Below are positions 1 to 5,833 of a stretch of DNA of 12,150 bases, piece by piece. A program made the position numbers and the translations under genes. Position 1 is the first letter of the stretch; each line of letters opens with the position of its first letter. The DNA comes from Candidatus Roizmanbacteria bacterium. Its GTDB lineage: Bacteria > Patescibacteriota > Microgenomatia > UBA1406 > GWC2-37-13. The notes under the pieces were generated by a model, which was not told where the DNA came from, did not search any database, and saw only the letters and a list, made by a program, of their open reading frames with translations. The stretch is taken from the NCBI GenBank assembly GCA_026395475.1, contig JAPLYQ010000086.1:1-12150 (forward strand). The letters are read 5' to 3'.

Positions 1-2
1 GG

Positions 3-140
3 CTCAAAACTCCTTCTGAGATTCGGGAACTTGGAGGAGCCATATTTGCAGATCGACGATACAAAAATATTTTTGTATTTCATAATGGGGCAGATTCTTA
101 TTATAGTTCACGGGCATTTCGCGGTTTACTCAGGATTTAA
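3..140 (+). CDS. DUF4256 family protein, C-terminal part only
   Basis: An open frame enters from the left edge and stops at TAA 138-140, giving the last 45 residues of a protein. The segment has the pattern I recall for the end of DUF4256 proteins (about 185 residues): a TPSEIRELGG stretch, then FADRRY, then FHNGADSYY and a closing FRGLLRI. Function is unknown; the family is a small cytosolic protein scattered across bacteria. The other two frames are less protein-like: one stops almost at once, the other is an atypical run. The family name is from memory of the C-terminal motif, not a search. Start and N-terminal half lie outside the window. Confidence 0.72.
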   Translation, partial: LKTPSEIRELGGAIFADRRYKNIFVFHNGADSYYSSRAFRGLLRI

Positions 141-182
141 ATTACAGATAAAGAAGTAATTAAAAGTGATTCATTAACTATT

Positions 183-191
183 TGCTATACT
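183..191 (+). promoter_or_regulatory. Extended -10 promoter, leaderless start
   Basis: TGC followed by TATACT (186-191) ends six bases before ATG 198. No -35 box is recognisable, which fits an extended -10 promoter. Transcription should begin at or within a base or two of the ATG, and no Shine-Dalgarno sequence is present. Confidence 0.6.
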
Positions 192-197
192 GAGTCT

Positions 198-506
198 ATG
201 ACAAAAAAGCCACTCATAAACGCACTTCTCGCAGCTGTATATATCGTTGTCGTTTCCTTTATTCTTTATTCCGGCACAGTTCTTAAATTTGGGAGTAACT
301 CTGTTCTTGCACCTGTCGCTCTTATCTCCTTATTTACATTTTCTGCAGCAACAATGGGATATCTATTTCTTTATCAACCATTTGTTTTATATTTTGATGG
401 AAAAAAGAAACAGGCACTAGACCTATTCTTGCAAACCCTCTTCATTTTTGGCGGAATAACTGGAGTTTTTTTTATCTATCTCTTCCTTATCTCAATGGGG
501 AAGTGA
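198..506 (+). CDS. Small three-TM membrane protein, unknown function
   Basis: A 102-residue, very hydrophobic protein with three predicted membrane spans at about residues 7-29, 36-60 and 78-98. A short charged loop (DGKKKQ) lies between spans 2 and 3, and the C-terminus is short and basic. I recognise no catalytic motif and no named family; similar small 3-TM proteins are frequent in CPR genomes. The ATG is supported by a TATACT box six bases upstream. The gene is convergent with the marR gene, with only 20 bases between their stop codons. Real gene judged likely from length, composition and promoter; function unassigned. Confidence 0.75.
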   Translation: MTKKPLINALLAAVYIVVVSFILYSGTVLKFGSNSVLAPVALISLFTFSAATMGYLFLYQPFVLYFDGKKKQALDLFLQTLFIFGGITGVFFIYLFLISMGK

Positions 507-526
507 GGAGGAAGTTAGAAAGAAAT

Positions 527-964
527 TTAGCCAATTGTCCCACTCATTGTAGAAAGTAATAAAGAAAATGTTTCTAAATCTTTTGTCTTTGTTGCGGGGG
601 GGAGTAAATCTTTTGCTAAATTTTCTGCATCTTCCATTGATTCATCAGCAAGTTTATTTTTTCCTCCTTTTGCTAACGAGACAAAACTTACTCGGGCATC
701 TTCAGTATACGGTTCTCTTTTTACCCAACCAATTTTTTCCATAGGAATAAGAAGACGAGTAATACCTGATGCTGTGAGTCCTAATTTTCCAGCTAGGTCT
801 ATTCTTCGCATTTTCTCTTCTTTTGATTGGCTTAAGTAAAAAAGAATCATAAATTCATTAAAACCTAAACCTCCTAGGTTATTGTCAAAACGACGGGTAA
901 GCATGGACTGAGTTTTAGCTAGTAATAAAAAAAAGTTTAATTCCTGGCTGATAGAGTTATTCAT
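527..964 (-). CDS. MarR family transcriptional regulator
   Basis: A winged-helix repressor of about 145 residues, the usual MarR length. The order is a dimerisation helix at the N-terminus (ISQELNFFLLLAK), a helix-turn-helix with ARG-like pattern (IDLAGKLGLTASGITRLL, then MEKIGWVKRE), a beta wing with the family's D-x-R (YTEDAR) and a C-terminal dimerisation helix. MarR dimers bind palindromes and are released by small phenolic ligands or oxidants; no Cys is present, so ligand rather than thiol sensing is more likely. The frame also has an ATG at 973, but the TATAAT box (972-977) overlaps that codon, so the ATG at 962-964, seven bases downstream of the box, is the better start. Autorepression through the palindrome is inferred. 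Target genes beyond itself are unknown; the divergent sigma-region-4 gene is the obvious candidate. Confidence 0.9.
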   Translation of the reverse strand: MNNSISQELNFFLLLAKTQSMLTRRFDNNLGGLGFNEFMILFYLSQSKEEKMRRIDLAGKLGLTASGITRLLIPMEKIGWVKREPYTEDARVSFVSLAKGGKNKLADESMEDAENLAKDLLPPATKTKDLETFSLLLSTMSGTIG

Positions 965-971
965 ATAAGGC

Positions 972-1001
972 ATTATACTTGATTAATCAAGTATATATCA
1001 A
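972..1001 (-). promoter_or_regulatory. marR promoter
   Basis: On the minus strand, -35 TTGATA (996-1001), an 18-base spacer and a perfect -10 TATAAT (972-977). The -10 box ends seven bases before ATG 964 and overlaps the upstream in-frame ATG at 973, which therefore cannot lie in the transcript. Confidence 0.75.
974..995. promoter_or_regulatory. Perfect 22-bp palindrome, likely MarR operator
   Basis: TATACTTGATTAATCAAGTA plus a final TA is a perfect inverted repeat centred between 984 and 985. It covers the whole spacer and four bases of the -10 box of the marR promoter, so a bound dimer would block RNA polymerase. Size and TTGA-n4-TCAA core match known MarR-type operators. Autoregulation is inferred. 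Confidence 0.8.
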
Positions 1002-1008
1002 TAATAAT

Positions 1009-1027
1009 ATGCGAAATCAATTCGCAT
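1009..1027. promoter_or_regulatory. Second inverted repeat in divergent control region
   Basis: ATGCGAA, five bases (ATCAA), TTCGCAT: a perfect 7-bp inverted repeat. It lies between the two back-to-back promoters, 7 bases upstream of the marR -35 box and 3 bases upstream of the -35 box of the sigma-region-4 gene. Its sequence is unrelated to the marR palindrome, so it may bind a different regulator. Binding is inferred from position and symmetry only. Confidence 0.45.
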
Positions 1028-1030
1028 TAT

Positions 1031-1060
1031 TTGAATCAATCTGGATATTAGATGTATAAT
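1031..1060 (+). promoter_or_regulatory. Promoter of the sigma-region-4 gene
   Basis: -35 TTGAAT (1031-1036), an 18-base spacer and a perfect -10 TATAAT (1055-1060). The box ends 11 bases before ATG 1072, leaving a leader of about 4-5 bases. The -35 box lies inside TTGAATCAA, a short odd-centred TTGA/TCAA repeat that could be a weak MarR half-site pair. Confidence 0.7.
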
Positions 1061-1071
1061 GCCTACAGAAA

Positions 1072-1287
1072 ATGTCTAATCGAACACTTATATACTTTAC
1101 CGAATTTGTAAAAAAGACTCATAGGCTAAAACCGAAAGAGGCTGATATTTTGGCACTACGGATAAAAGGAAAAAAATTGAAACTGATTGGAAAAAAATAT
1201 AACGTTTCATATGAGAGGATTCGACAAATTGAGAAAGAGTCATTAACAAAACTCATGAACAAAGCTTATCAAGAAAAACTTTTTTAG
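1072..1287 (+). CDS. Stand-alone sigma-70 region 4 HTH protein
   Basis: A 71-residue protein that consists almost only of a sigma-70 region 4 helix-turn-helix. Residues 20-62 follow the family pattern: LKPKEADILALR, then LKLIGKKYNVSYERIRQIE, where the recognition helix carries RIRQIE (49-54). Region 4 normally reads the -35 box and contacts the RNA polymerase beta flap. Here regions 1-3 are missing, so it cannot melt promoters by itself; it could act as an anti-sigma, a co-activator or a DNA-binding repressor, as known for other isolated region 4 proteins. It is very basic (many Lys), consistent with DNA binding. It is divergent from marR with a shared control region. Function beyond DNA binding is inference. 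Confidence 0.85.
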   Translation: MSNRTLIYFTEFVKKTHRLKPKEADILALRIKGKKLKLIGKKYNVSYERIRQIEKESLTKLMNKAYQEKLF

Positions 1288-1297
1288 GAGCTGTCTT

Positions 1298-1306
1298 TGA
1301 TATACT
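1298..1306 (+). promoter_or_regulatory. Extended -10 promoter, near-leaderless start
   Basis: TGA then TATACT (1301-1306), ending nine bases before ATG 1316. It begins 10 bases after the stop of the preceding gene, so the methyltransferase-like gene has its own promoter in a 28-base gap. Confidence 0.6.
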
Positions 1307-1315
1307 TAAACGGTA

Positions 1316-1993
1316 ATGGATAGTCTCACGAGAAGAACATATGTAAGTGTAATAGGAACTCTCATTTTTGTTTGGATTTTTCTATTTATACCTGCATGGT
1401 CTCTTTCTTTTTGGCAGGCATGGATATACTGGGGAGCATTTTCGATTCCCGTAATTGTAATCTCACTTTATTTTCTTAAAAAAAATCCTGTCTTTATGGA
1501 AAGTCGTTTAAAAGCCGGGCCCACTGCTGAAAAAGAATTAGCACAAAAAATTATTCAGTTTTTTCTTTCATTATTCTTTATCGCATTACTTGTTATTCCA
1601 GGGTTTGATTATCGTCTTCATTGGTCTTTTGTTCCTATTCAGTTAGTAATAGGAGGAGACATATTAGTACTTTTAGGATTTTGGGCAGTGCACATGGTAT
1701 TTAATGAAAATACTTTTGCATCTGCAACGATTCAAATTCATAACAAGCAAAAAGTTATTTCAACGGGTCTATACAAATATGTTCGACACCCCATGTATGC
1801 GGGTGCGGGAATACTAATTATTGGAACTCCACTAGCGCTTGGATCTTACTGGGCGTTTCTCCCTGTTTTAGGGATGGGGGTAGGAGTAGTCTTTAGATTG
1901 CTTCATGAAGAGAGATATTTGTTGCAGCATCTTCCAGGATATAAAAAGTATTGCGAGAAAGTTAAGCATCACCTCATACCATTTGTCTGGTAA
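1316..1993 (+). CDS. Isoprenylcysteine carboxyl methyltransferase-like membrane methyltransferase
   Basis: A 225-residue integral membrane protein of the ICMT/PEMT superfamily, which methylates lipid-linked or small hydrophobic substrates using S-adenosylmethionine at the membrane. Spans are seen at about 8-30, 34-55, 82-97, 108-130 and 157-195. The conserved C-terminal SAM-binding part is present: TGLYKYVRHPMYAG (about 150-163), then LLHEERYLLQHLPGYKKYCEKV, with the RHP and EE..L...GY..Y signatures intact. Prenylated proteins are not expected in bacteria, so the substrate is unknown; related bacterial proteins are annotated only as methyltransferases or DUF1295-like. The ATG follows an extended -10 box. 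Family assignment is secure, substrate is not. Confidence 0.85.
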   Translation: MDSLTRRTYVSVIGTLIFVWIFLFIPAWSLSFWQAWIYWGAFSIPVIVISLYFLKKNPVFMESRLKAGPTAEKELAQKIIQFFLSLFFIALLVIPGFDYRLHWSFVPIQLVIGGDILVLLGFWAVHMVFNENTFASATIQIHNKQKVISTGLYKYVRHPMYAGAGILIIGTPLALGSYWAFLPVLGMGVGVVFRLLHEERYLLQHLPGYKKYCEKVKHHLIPFVW

Positions 1994-2063
1994 AAAACTC
2001 CCCATAAAAAAATGCATGCGAGTGTTATTCCTAATATAGTAACTACGACTATTATGGTAATAA

Positions 2064-2092
2064 TTGCAATGTATTTGTGAAATACATATCAT
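2064..2092 (+). promoter_or_regulatory. Promoter of the pilin-like gene
   Basis: -35 TTGCAA (2064-2069), a 17-base spacer and -10 TATCAT (2087-2092). The box ends five bases before ATG 2098 and eight before ATG 2101. A GTG at 2077 extends the frame but lies upstream of the -10 box, so it is not the start. Confidence 0.55.
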
Positions 2093-2097
2093 GTGTT

Positions 2098-3303
2098 ATG
2101 ATGCGCCGAAAATATTCAGGATTTACACTTATTGAATTAATGATTTGTATGATGGTCCTGGCGGTCTTAGCACTTCTTATTGTAGCAACGTATTCTGAAT
2201 CTTTAAAAAGAGGGAGAGATGGTCAGAGAAAAACAGACTTAACTAATATTGGCACCGCTTTTGAAGCATACTATTACGATAGTGGGAGGTATCCTCGTGT
2301 AGAGGAATTTAATGTGGACGGGATGTTATGTAATACAAGCGATGACTGCGCCCAGATCTATATGGAGAAAATTCCTAAAGATCCTTCTTCAAAACAATCC
2401 TATTATTACGAAACTGATGAGAATGGCACGCATTATATACTCTATAGCACTATTGAAAATAGAAACGACAATGGAAATGGCGTAAAACAAGAAGGGTATC
2501 CTGGAGACTGTAATCCCTCCCCATGTAGATATGCAAAAGCAAGCACAAATGTTGATACTACGTCCTATATAGCAAACAGTGTCCCAATGGTATCTGGCCT
2601 ACTCAAGAAAGCAGCTCCAACATCATCACCGACTAGCATGATACTTCCTACCGTAATTGTTCAGACAATTACCCCAACCCCTAGTCCCGAAGTTTCTATG
2701 AATCAAGATTATTTTGACGTTACTTACGACGGGTTAAGCAGTAATATCTATTATCCGATGTTTAAATATCAAACTCTTGACGTAAGGTGTCCAAAAGGAT
2801 ATGGAGTGCGAGATATACGTGTTAAAAACAAAGACAACTCAAGAAAAGATGTTAAATTTATGGGCTGTAGTTTTAATGTGTGGGCTACTAATAATGAATA
2901 TGGAGCCGCCTGTGAATTTGCTGCTGACTCACCATTTCACGGTGAGTTAATTATCACCTGTGATAAAGCGTATTTTAATATTATGTCATTTACGCCTTCA
3001 CAAATATCAAACACTCCTACCAGTAGTCTACCTCGACTATTTCATCTTGGGGAGTGGTTTGGTCAAACGAGTGAAAAGATCAATGATCAACAACAAGGGG
3101 TATCGGTAGATTGCCCAACAGGGTATAAGGCGACAAATATCACATGTAGTACACATTTTATTAATTACACTTTATTTAATTTTCAATACCAAATTGAAGG
3201 GCTTGTATCAATGGACAATGATTCGGTGAGAACTGCCTCTTGTAAATACGATGCTAAAAATTCATTTACTATTTCACTATCTACGATTTGTGAAAAGCAG
3301 TAA
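2098..3303 (+). CDS. Type IV pilin-like protein with duplicated Cys-rich C-terminal domain
   Basis: About 401 residues. A short basic leader (MMRRKYSG) is followed by FTLIEL, the class III signal cleaved by prepilin peptidase PilD between Gly and Phe, with Glu at +5. A hydrophobic helix runs to about residue 35, then a pseudopilin-like globular part to about 165 (GRYP and KDP elements, two Cys pairs). A Pro/Ser/Thr linker (about 168-200) follows. The C-terminus has two related domains, about 206-297 and 312-401, each with four Cys, a C-P-x-GY opening and a final Cys pair 15 residues apart in both copies. The length is two to three times that of a normal pilin. It probably sits at the cell surface or pilus tip as a minor pilin or adhesin; that role is inference. 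No pilus assembly gene is nearby. Confidence 0.82.
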   Translation: MMRRKYSGFTLIELMICMMVLAVLALLIVATYSESLKRGRDGQRKTDLTNIGTAFEAYYYDSGRYPRVEEFNVDGMLCNTSDDCAQIYMEKIPKDPSSKQSYYYETDENGTHYILYSTIENRNDNGNGVKQEGYPGDCNPSPCRYAKASTNVDTTSYIANSVPMVSGLLKKAAPTSSPTSMILPTVIVQTITPTPSPEVSMNQDYFDVTYDGLSSNIYYPMFKYQTLDVRCPKGYGVRDIRVKNKDNSRKDVKFMGCSFNVWATNNEYGAACEFAADSPFHGELIITCDKAYFNIMSFTPSQISNTPTSSLPRLFHLGEWFGQTSEKINDQQQGVSVDCPTGYKATNITCSTHFINYTLFNFQYQIEGLVSMDNDSVRTASCKYDAKNSFTISLSTICEKQ

Positions 3304-3348
3304 GTTACTCTATTTTTGAAGCTGAAAAATAATTTAATAACGTTCCTG

Positions 3349-3357
3349 TGCTAAAAT
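3349..3357 (+). promoter_or_regulatory. Extended -10 promoter, leaderless start
   Basis: TGC then TAAAAT (3352-3357), ending seven bases before ATG 3365. No -35 box is evident. Confidence 0.55.
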
Positions 3358-3364
3358 TGATGGT

Positions 3365-3811
3365 ATGAAAACACTTCATTTTTCTATTCAAATAAATGCG
3401 CCGAAGAAAAAAGTTTGGGAGGTAATGTTGGGAGACAAAACATACCGTGAATGGACGACCATATTTATGCCAGGCTCACACTTTGTGGGCAATTGGAATA
3501 AAGATACAAAAATGCAATTTTTAGCACCGAATGAGGATGGAAAAATGGGTGGAATGACAAGCGAAGTTGCCGATAGTATTCCTTATGAGCTCATCTCAAT
3601 TAAACATGTGGGACTAGTGACTGACGGAGTAGAAGATACAACAAGTAGTGAAGCTAAAAAATGGGTGGGTTATGAGAAATACAGATTTATGGATGTGGTA
3701 GGGAAGACGGAATTAATGATAGAAGTAGATACAACCCATGACTTTGTTTCCTTTATGAAAGATACGTGGCCAAAAGCATTACAGACCATTAAAGAATTAG
3801 CTGAAAAATAA
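3365..3811 (+). CDS. SRPBCC (START/AHSA1-like) domain protein
   Basis: A 148-residue single-domain protein. The opening beta strand with the family phrase (FSIQINAPKKKVWEVM) and the middle pattern MTSEVADSIPYELISIKHVG are typical of SRPBCC proteins, which form a deep hydrophobic pocket for lipids, polyketides or other ligands. The C-terminal helix (about 128-146, with WPKALQTIKELAEK) is the pocket lid seen in the fold. No signal peptide, so cytosolic. The ligand cannot be read from sequence. It is followed after 16 bases by a DUF1801 gene on the same strand, so the two are probably co-transcribed; SRPBCC and DUF1801 genes often occur together in bacterial stress or accessory clusters, by my recollection. 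Confidence 0.88.
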   Translation: MKTLHFSIQINAPKKKVWEVMLGDKTYREWTTIFMPGSHFVGNWNKDTKMQFLAPNEDGKMGGMTSEVADSIPYELISIKHVGLVTDGVEDTTSSEAKKWVGYEKYRFMDVVGKTELMIEVDTTHDFVSFMKDTWPKALQTIKELAEK

Positions 3812-3827
3812 TTTTTGATTTTATTGA

Positions 3828-4196
3828 ATGAGCATACTTAAAGAGAAAATACATACAATCGACGTGTATATACGCACGTTTCCAAAAGAAACACAGATGA
3901 TCCTAGAAAGATTGAGGAAAACGATTAAAGAAATTGTTCCATCTGCAGAAGAAGCAATTGCTTATGGAATCCCTACGTTCAAATTAAAAGGAAACCTTGT
4001 TCATTTTGCGGCCTACAAAAATCATATTGGATTCTACCCAACACCTTCAGGGATTAATGCTTTTAAAAGTGAATTATCAAAATATAAACTAACAAAAGGG
4101 ACAATTCAATTTCCAATTAGTGAACCTTTGCCAATTGACTTAATAGAAAGAATAGTTAAATTTCGAGCAAAAGAAAATTTAGAAAGGAATAATTAA
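3828..4196 (+). CDS. DUF1801 (YdhG/YjbR-like) protein
   Basis: A 122-residue cytosolic protein matching the DUF1801 fold. It has an N-terminal helix region (TIDVYIRTFPKETQMILERL), the hallmark AEEAIAYGIPTFKLKGNLVHFAAYKNHIGFYP (quoted here only as elements: AIAYGIPTF, FAAYKNHIGFYP) and a C-terminal ISEPLPIDLIERIVKFR. Some relatives in Bacillus (YdhG/FraC) were described as iron chaperones, but the family is mostly uncharacterised, so iron handling should not be assumed. No promoter or Shine-Dalgarno sequence is visible in the 16-base gap after the SRPBCC gene, which suggests co-transcription. ATG 3828 is the first in frame. Confidence 0.88.
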   Translation: MSILKEKIHTIDVYIRTFPKETQMILERLRKTIKEIVPSAEEAIAYGIPTFKLKGNLVHFAAYKNHIGFYPTPSGINAFKSELSKYKLTKGTIQFPISEPLPIDLIERIVKFRAKENLERNN

Positions 4197-4198
4197 GT

Positions 4199-4204
4199 TA
4201 TACT
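4199..4204 (+). promoter_or_regulatory. -10 box, leaderless start
   Basis: TATACT ends six bases before ATG 4211. No TGn extension or -35 box is seen. It begins just after the stop codon of the DUF1801 gene. Confidence 0.5.
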
Positions 4205-4210
4205 ATAACT

Positions 4211-4450
4211 ATGAATAAAGATAATTCAGAAGAAAAACCATCAGTAGAATGTTGCAAAAATAAAAATATATTTAAACACCACCACGGAAAAAGTGCAGGC
4301 AACCCAATATATGGACTTGGAGTCATCGGTGCACTTTTTTACTTTTTGAAAGGTGCCACAACTTTTAGTGCAGTTATGATGGGAATTGGAAAATCGGTCT
4401 TTTGGCCTGCAATTCTTATGTTTAAGCTTCTGACCTATTTAAAAATGTAA
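4211..4450 (+). CDS. Small membrane protein with Cys/His-rich N-terminus
   Basis: A 79-residue protein of no named family. The N-terminal 30 residues are hydrophilic and contain two adjacent Cys (14-15) and three His in a row (23-25) in a Lys-rich setting, which could bind a metal. Then come a conserved-looking NPIYGLGVIGALFYF segment and hydrophobic stretches at about 32-48 and 50-76. I recall similar small proteins with a Cys-Cys/His head and a YGLG-IGAL-Y membrane motif in many CPR genomes. Metal binding is inference. Seven bases separate its stop from the SemiSWEET start, so the two are likely one transcript. Confidence 0.75.
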   Translation: MNKDNSEEKPSVECCKNKNIFKHHHGKSAGNPIYGLGVIGALFYFLKGATTFSAVMMGIGKSVFWPAILMFKLLTYLKM

Positions 4451-4457
4451 TTTAAAT

Positions 4458-4736
4458 ATGTTGAATTTTGCACTTATTATTGGTTTTTTAACTACAGTTC
4501 TTTCTATATTGGTAAAAGTTGTAGGATTTCCAGACCAGATACGTAAAAACTATAAAAGGAAATCAACTGAAGGAGTTTCAACATCTTTTTATATTTTATC
4601 TTTCCTCGTTTATTTATTATGGACGCTCCATGGTATTTTGCAGAAAGACATGGTTATTGTTTTTGGGCAAGGACTGGGGATTATTACTACCGGGGCTGTT
4701 GTCTATCAAATCTTTCTTTATAGAAGAAAAAAATAA
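4458..4736 (+). CDS. SemiSWEET-type (PQ-loop) transporter
   Basis: A 92-residue protein with three membrane spans (about 3-21, 44-61, 67-87), the size of a SemiSWEET, which dimerises to move sugars across the cytoplasmic membrane. The PQ-loop signature is seen at residues 23-44: GFPDQIRKNYKRKSTEGVS, with Asp inserted between the usual Pro and Gln, followed by the conserved KST-GVS turn and LWTLHG in the second span. The Asn usually found in the third span appears as Gln (Q71). It begins seven bases after the preceding stop with no own promoter or Shine-Dalgarno sequence, so it is probably read from the upstream promoter. The substrate (mono- or disaccharide) cannot be decided. Confidence 0.88.
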   Translation: MLNFALIIGFLTTVLSILVKVVGFPDQIRKNYKRKSTEGVSTSFYILSFLVYLLWTLHGILQKDMVIVFGQGLGIITTGAVVYQIFLYRRKK

Positions 4737-4752
4737 ATTTTAAAGCATCCAC

Positions 4753-4782
4753 TTGACCTTCATCTTTGAGCGGGTGTAATAT
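4753..4782 (+). promoter_or_regulatory. Promoter of the 4-TM protein gene
   Basis: -35 TTGACC (4753-4758), an 18-base spacer and -10 TAATAT (4777-4782), ending nine bases before ATG 4792. An alternative -10 TGTAAT (4775-4780) gives a 16-base spacer. The ATG at 4781 lies inside the box and in another frame. Confidence 0.5.
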
Positions 4783-4791
4783 GAAAAGTAT

Positions 4792-5256
4792 ATGGATACA
4801 CACACTATTAAATGGTTAACAAAGATCAACTGGGGAAAGGTATTTATTGTTGGTATTATCTATACGGTAGTTGCAACTCTCATTCATCAACTTGAAGCGA
4901 TGATTTCTTTAAAATACTACATGATGCCTGAGTATTTTGCAGTTTGGAGCAGAACCATGATGCCAATAGCTGGTCCACCCCCAATGGATTTTTTTGTTAA
5001 GTCGACAATTATGACAATAACAAGTGGCATTTCTTTGGCTTTGGTTTATTGTTATATCCGAGATATGCTCCCAAAAAATATCAAAGAAAGAGTTTTGTTA
5101 TTTGCCGATCTATTAGCTGGGTTGCAATTTATTTTCTTTATTCTTCCCGTATATTTGTTATTTAATTTGCCAATAGGACTACTTATTAACTGGTTTATAT
5201 CTGGATTTTTGATTCTTGTCATCACATCATATTTGTGCGTTAAGATTTTGAAGTAA
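4792..5256 (+). CDS. Four-TM membrane protein, unknown function
   Basis: A 154-residue protein with four predicted spans at about 16-37, 71-90, 101-124 and 127-151. Between spans 1 and 2 there is an external-looking loop with several Met and a Pro cluster (MMPEYFAVWSRTMMPIAGPPPMDFF is described here by its parts: MMPEYF, RTMMPIAGPPP). The loop and the Gly/Pro turn look conserved rather than random, and I recall such proteins in CPR genomes without an assigned role. No catalytic residues stand out. It has its own promoter and is convergent with the PAP2 gene, 20 bases between stops. Confidence 0.75.
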   Translation: MDTHTIKWLTKINWGKVFIVGIIYTVVATLIHQLEAMISLKYYMMPEYFAVWSRTMMPIAGPPPMDFFVKSTIMTITSGISLALVYCYIRDMLPKNIKERVLLFADLLAGLQFIFFILPVYLLFNLPIGLLINWFISGFLILVITSYLCVKILK

Positions 5257-5276
5257 GGCATCCTCACAAGGAAGTA

Positions 5277-5828
5277 TTACTTTATGTGTTTAAGCTTGAA
5301 CAACCGTGTCATTAAGAAGATACTAAGCAACCAGATGGCGCCGGCAACATAGCCTCCAAGGACGTCTGTTGGGTAATGTACTCCTAAATATACTCGACTT
5401 ATTCCTATTAACATAATAAGAAGAAAGGAAAGGATAGTAAAGTAAATAGATAATTTTTTATTTTTTGTTATATAAAAAATGAAGTAGGCAAGAGTAGTAT
5501 AAAAAACAATAGAATTCATTGCATGCCCAGAAGGAAAACTATAATCTTTTTCAACTATGAGAGGGTGAAATTGAGGGCGCATACGATGAAAATATATTTT
5601 CAATAGTATATTTGTTATCCAAGCACCACCAGCAATGAGTGCAAATTGAATCGCATCCTTCTCATATTTATTTGAATAAAGAATCATTACAACTATTACT
5701 CCAAGTCCTAGCATCGTTTGTCCCCCAAAGTTGGTAATAAAAATCATGAAGGAAGTCAAAAAAGGAGAACGTAAGTGATAAATAAACTGAAGGATATGTA
5801 AGTCAGAAATAAGCATTTCATTTCCCAT
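5277..5828 (-). CDS. PAP2-family phosphatase
   Basis: A 183-residue membrane phosphatase with all three catalytic motifs intact: K77-x6-R84-P85, P99-S-G-H102 and S144-R145-x5-H151-x3-D155. His102 and His151 with Asp155 form the phosphohistidine relay typical of PAP2 enzymes such as undecaprenyl pyrophosphate phosphatase BacA-independent types (PgpB/YbjG) and phosphatidate phosphatases. Six spans are expected; hydrophobic segments are seen at about 22-33, 38-51, 58-76, 104-121, 126-143 and 158-175. Likely substrate is a lipid phosphate or diphosphate (carrier-lipid recycling), not resolved further. It starts five bases after the stop of the upstream gene with no Shine-Dalgarno sequence, so translation is probably coupled. 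ATG 5816 (residue 5) is an alternative start. Confidence 0.92.
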   Translation of the reverse strand: MGNEMLISDLHILQFIYHLRSPFLTSFMIFITNFGGQTMLGLGVIVVMILYSNKYEKDAIQFALIAGGAWITNILLKIYFHRMRPQFHPLIVEKDYSFPSGHAMNSIVFYTTLAYFIFYITKNKKLSIYFTILSFLLIMLIGISRVYLGVHYPTDVLGGYVAGAIWLLSIFLMTRLFKLKHIK

Positions 5829-5833
5829 GAATA

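Noticed and set aside
2077..2097. GTG 2077 as pilin start
   Set aside because: Lies upstream of the -10 box and would add seven residues to an already complete prepilin leader.
3311..3331. TATTTTT-n7-AAAAATA hairpin after the pilin gene
   Set aside because: No GC in the stem and no T-run after it on the plus strand; expected by chance in AT-rich sequence.
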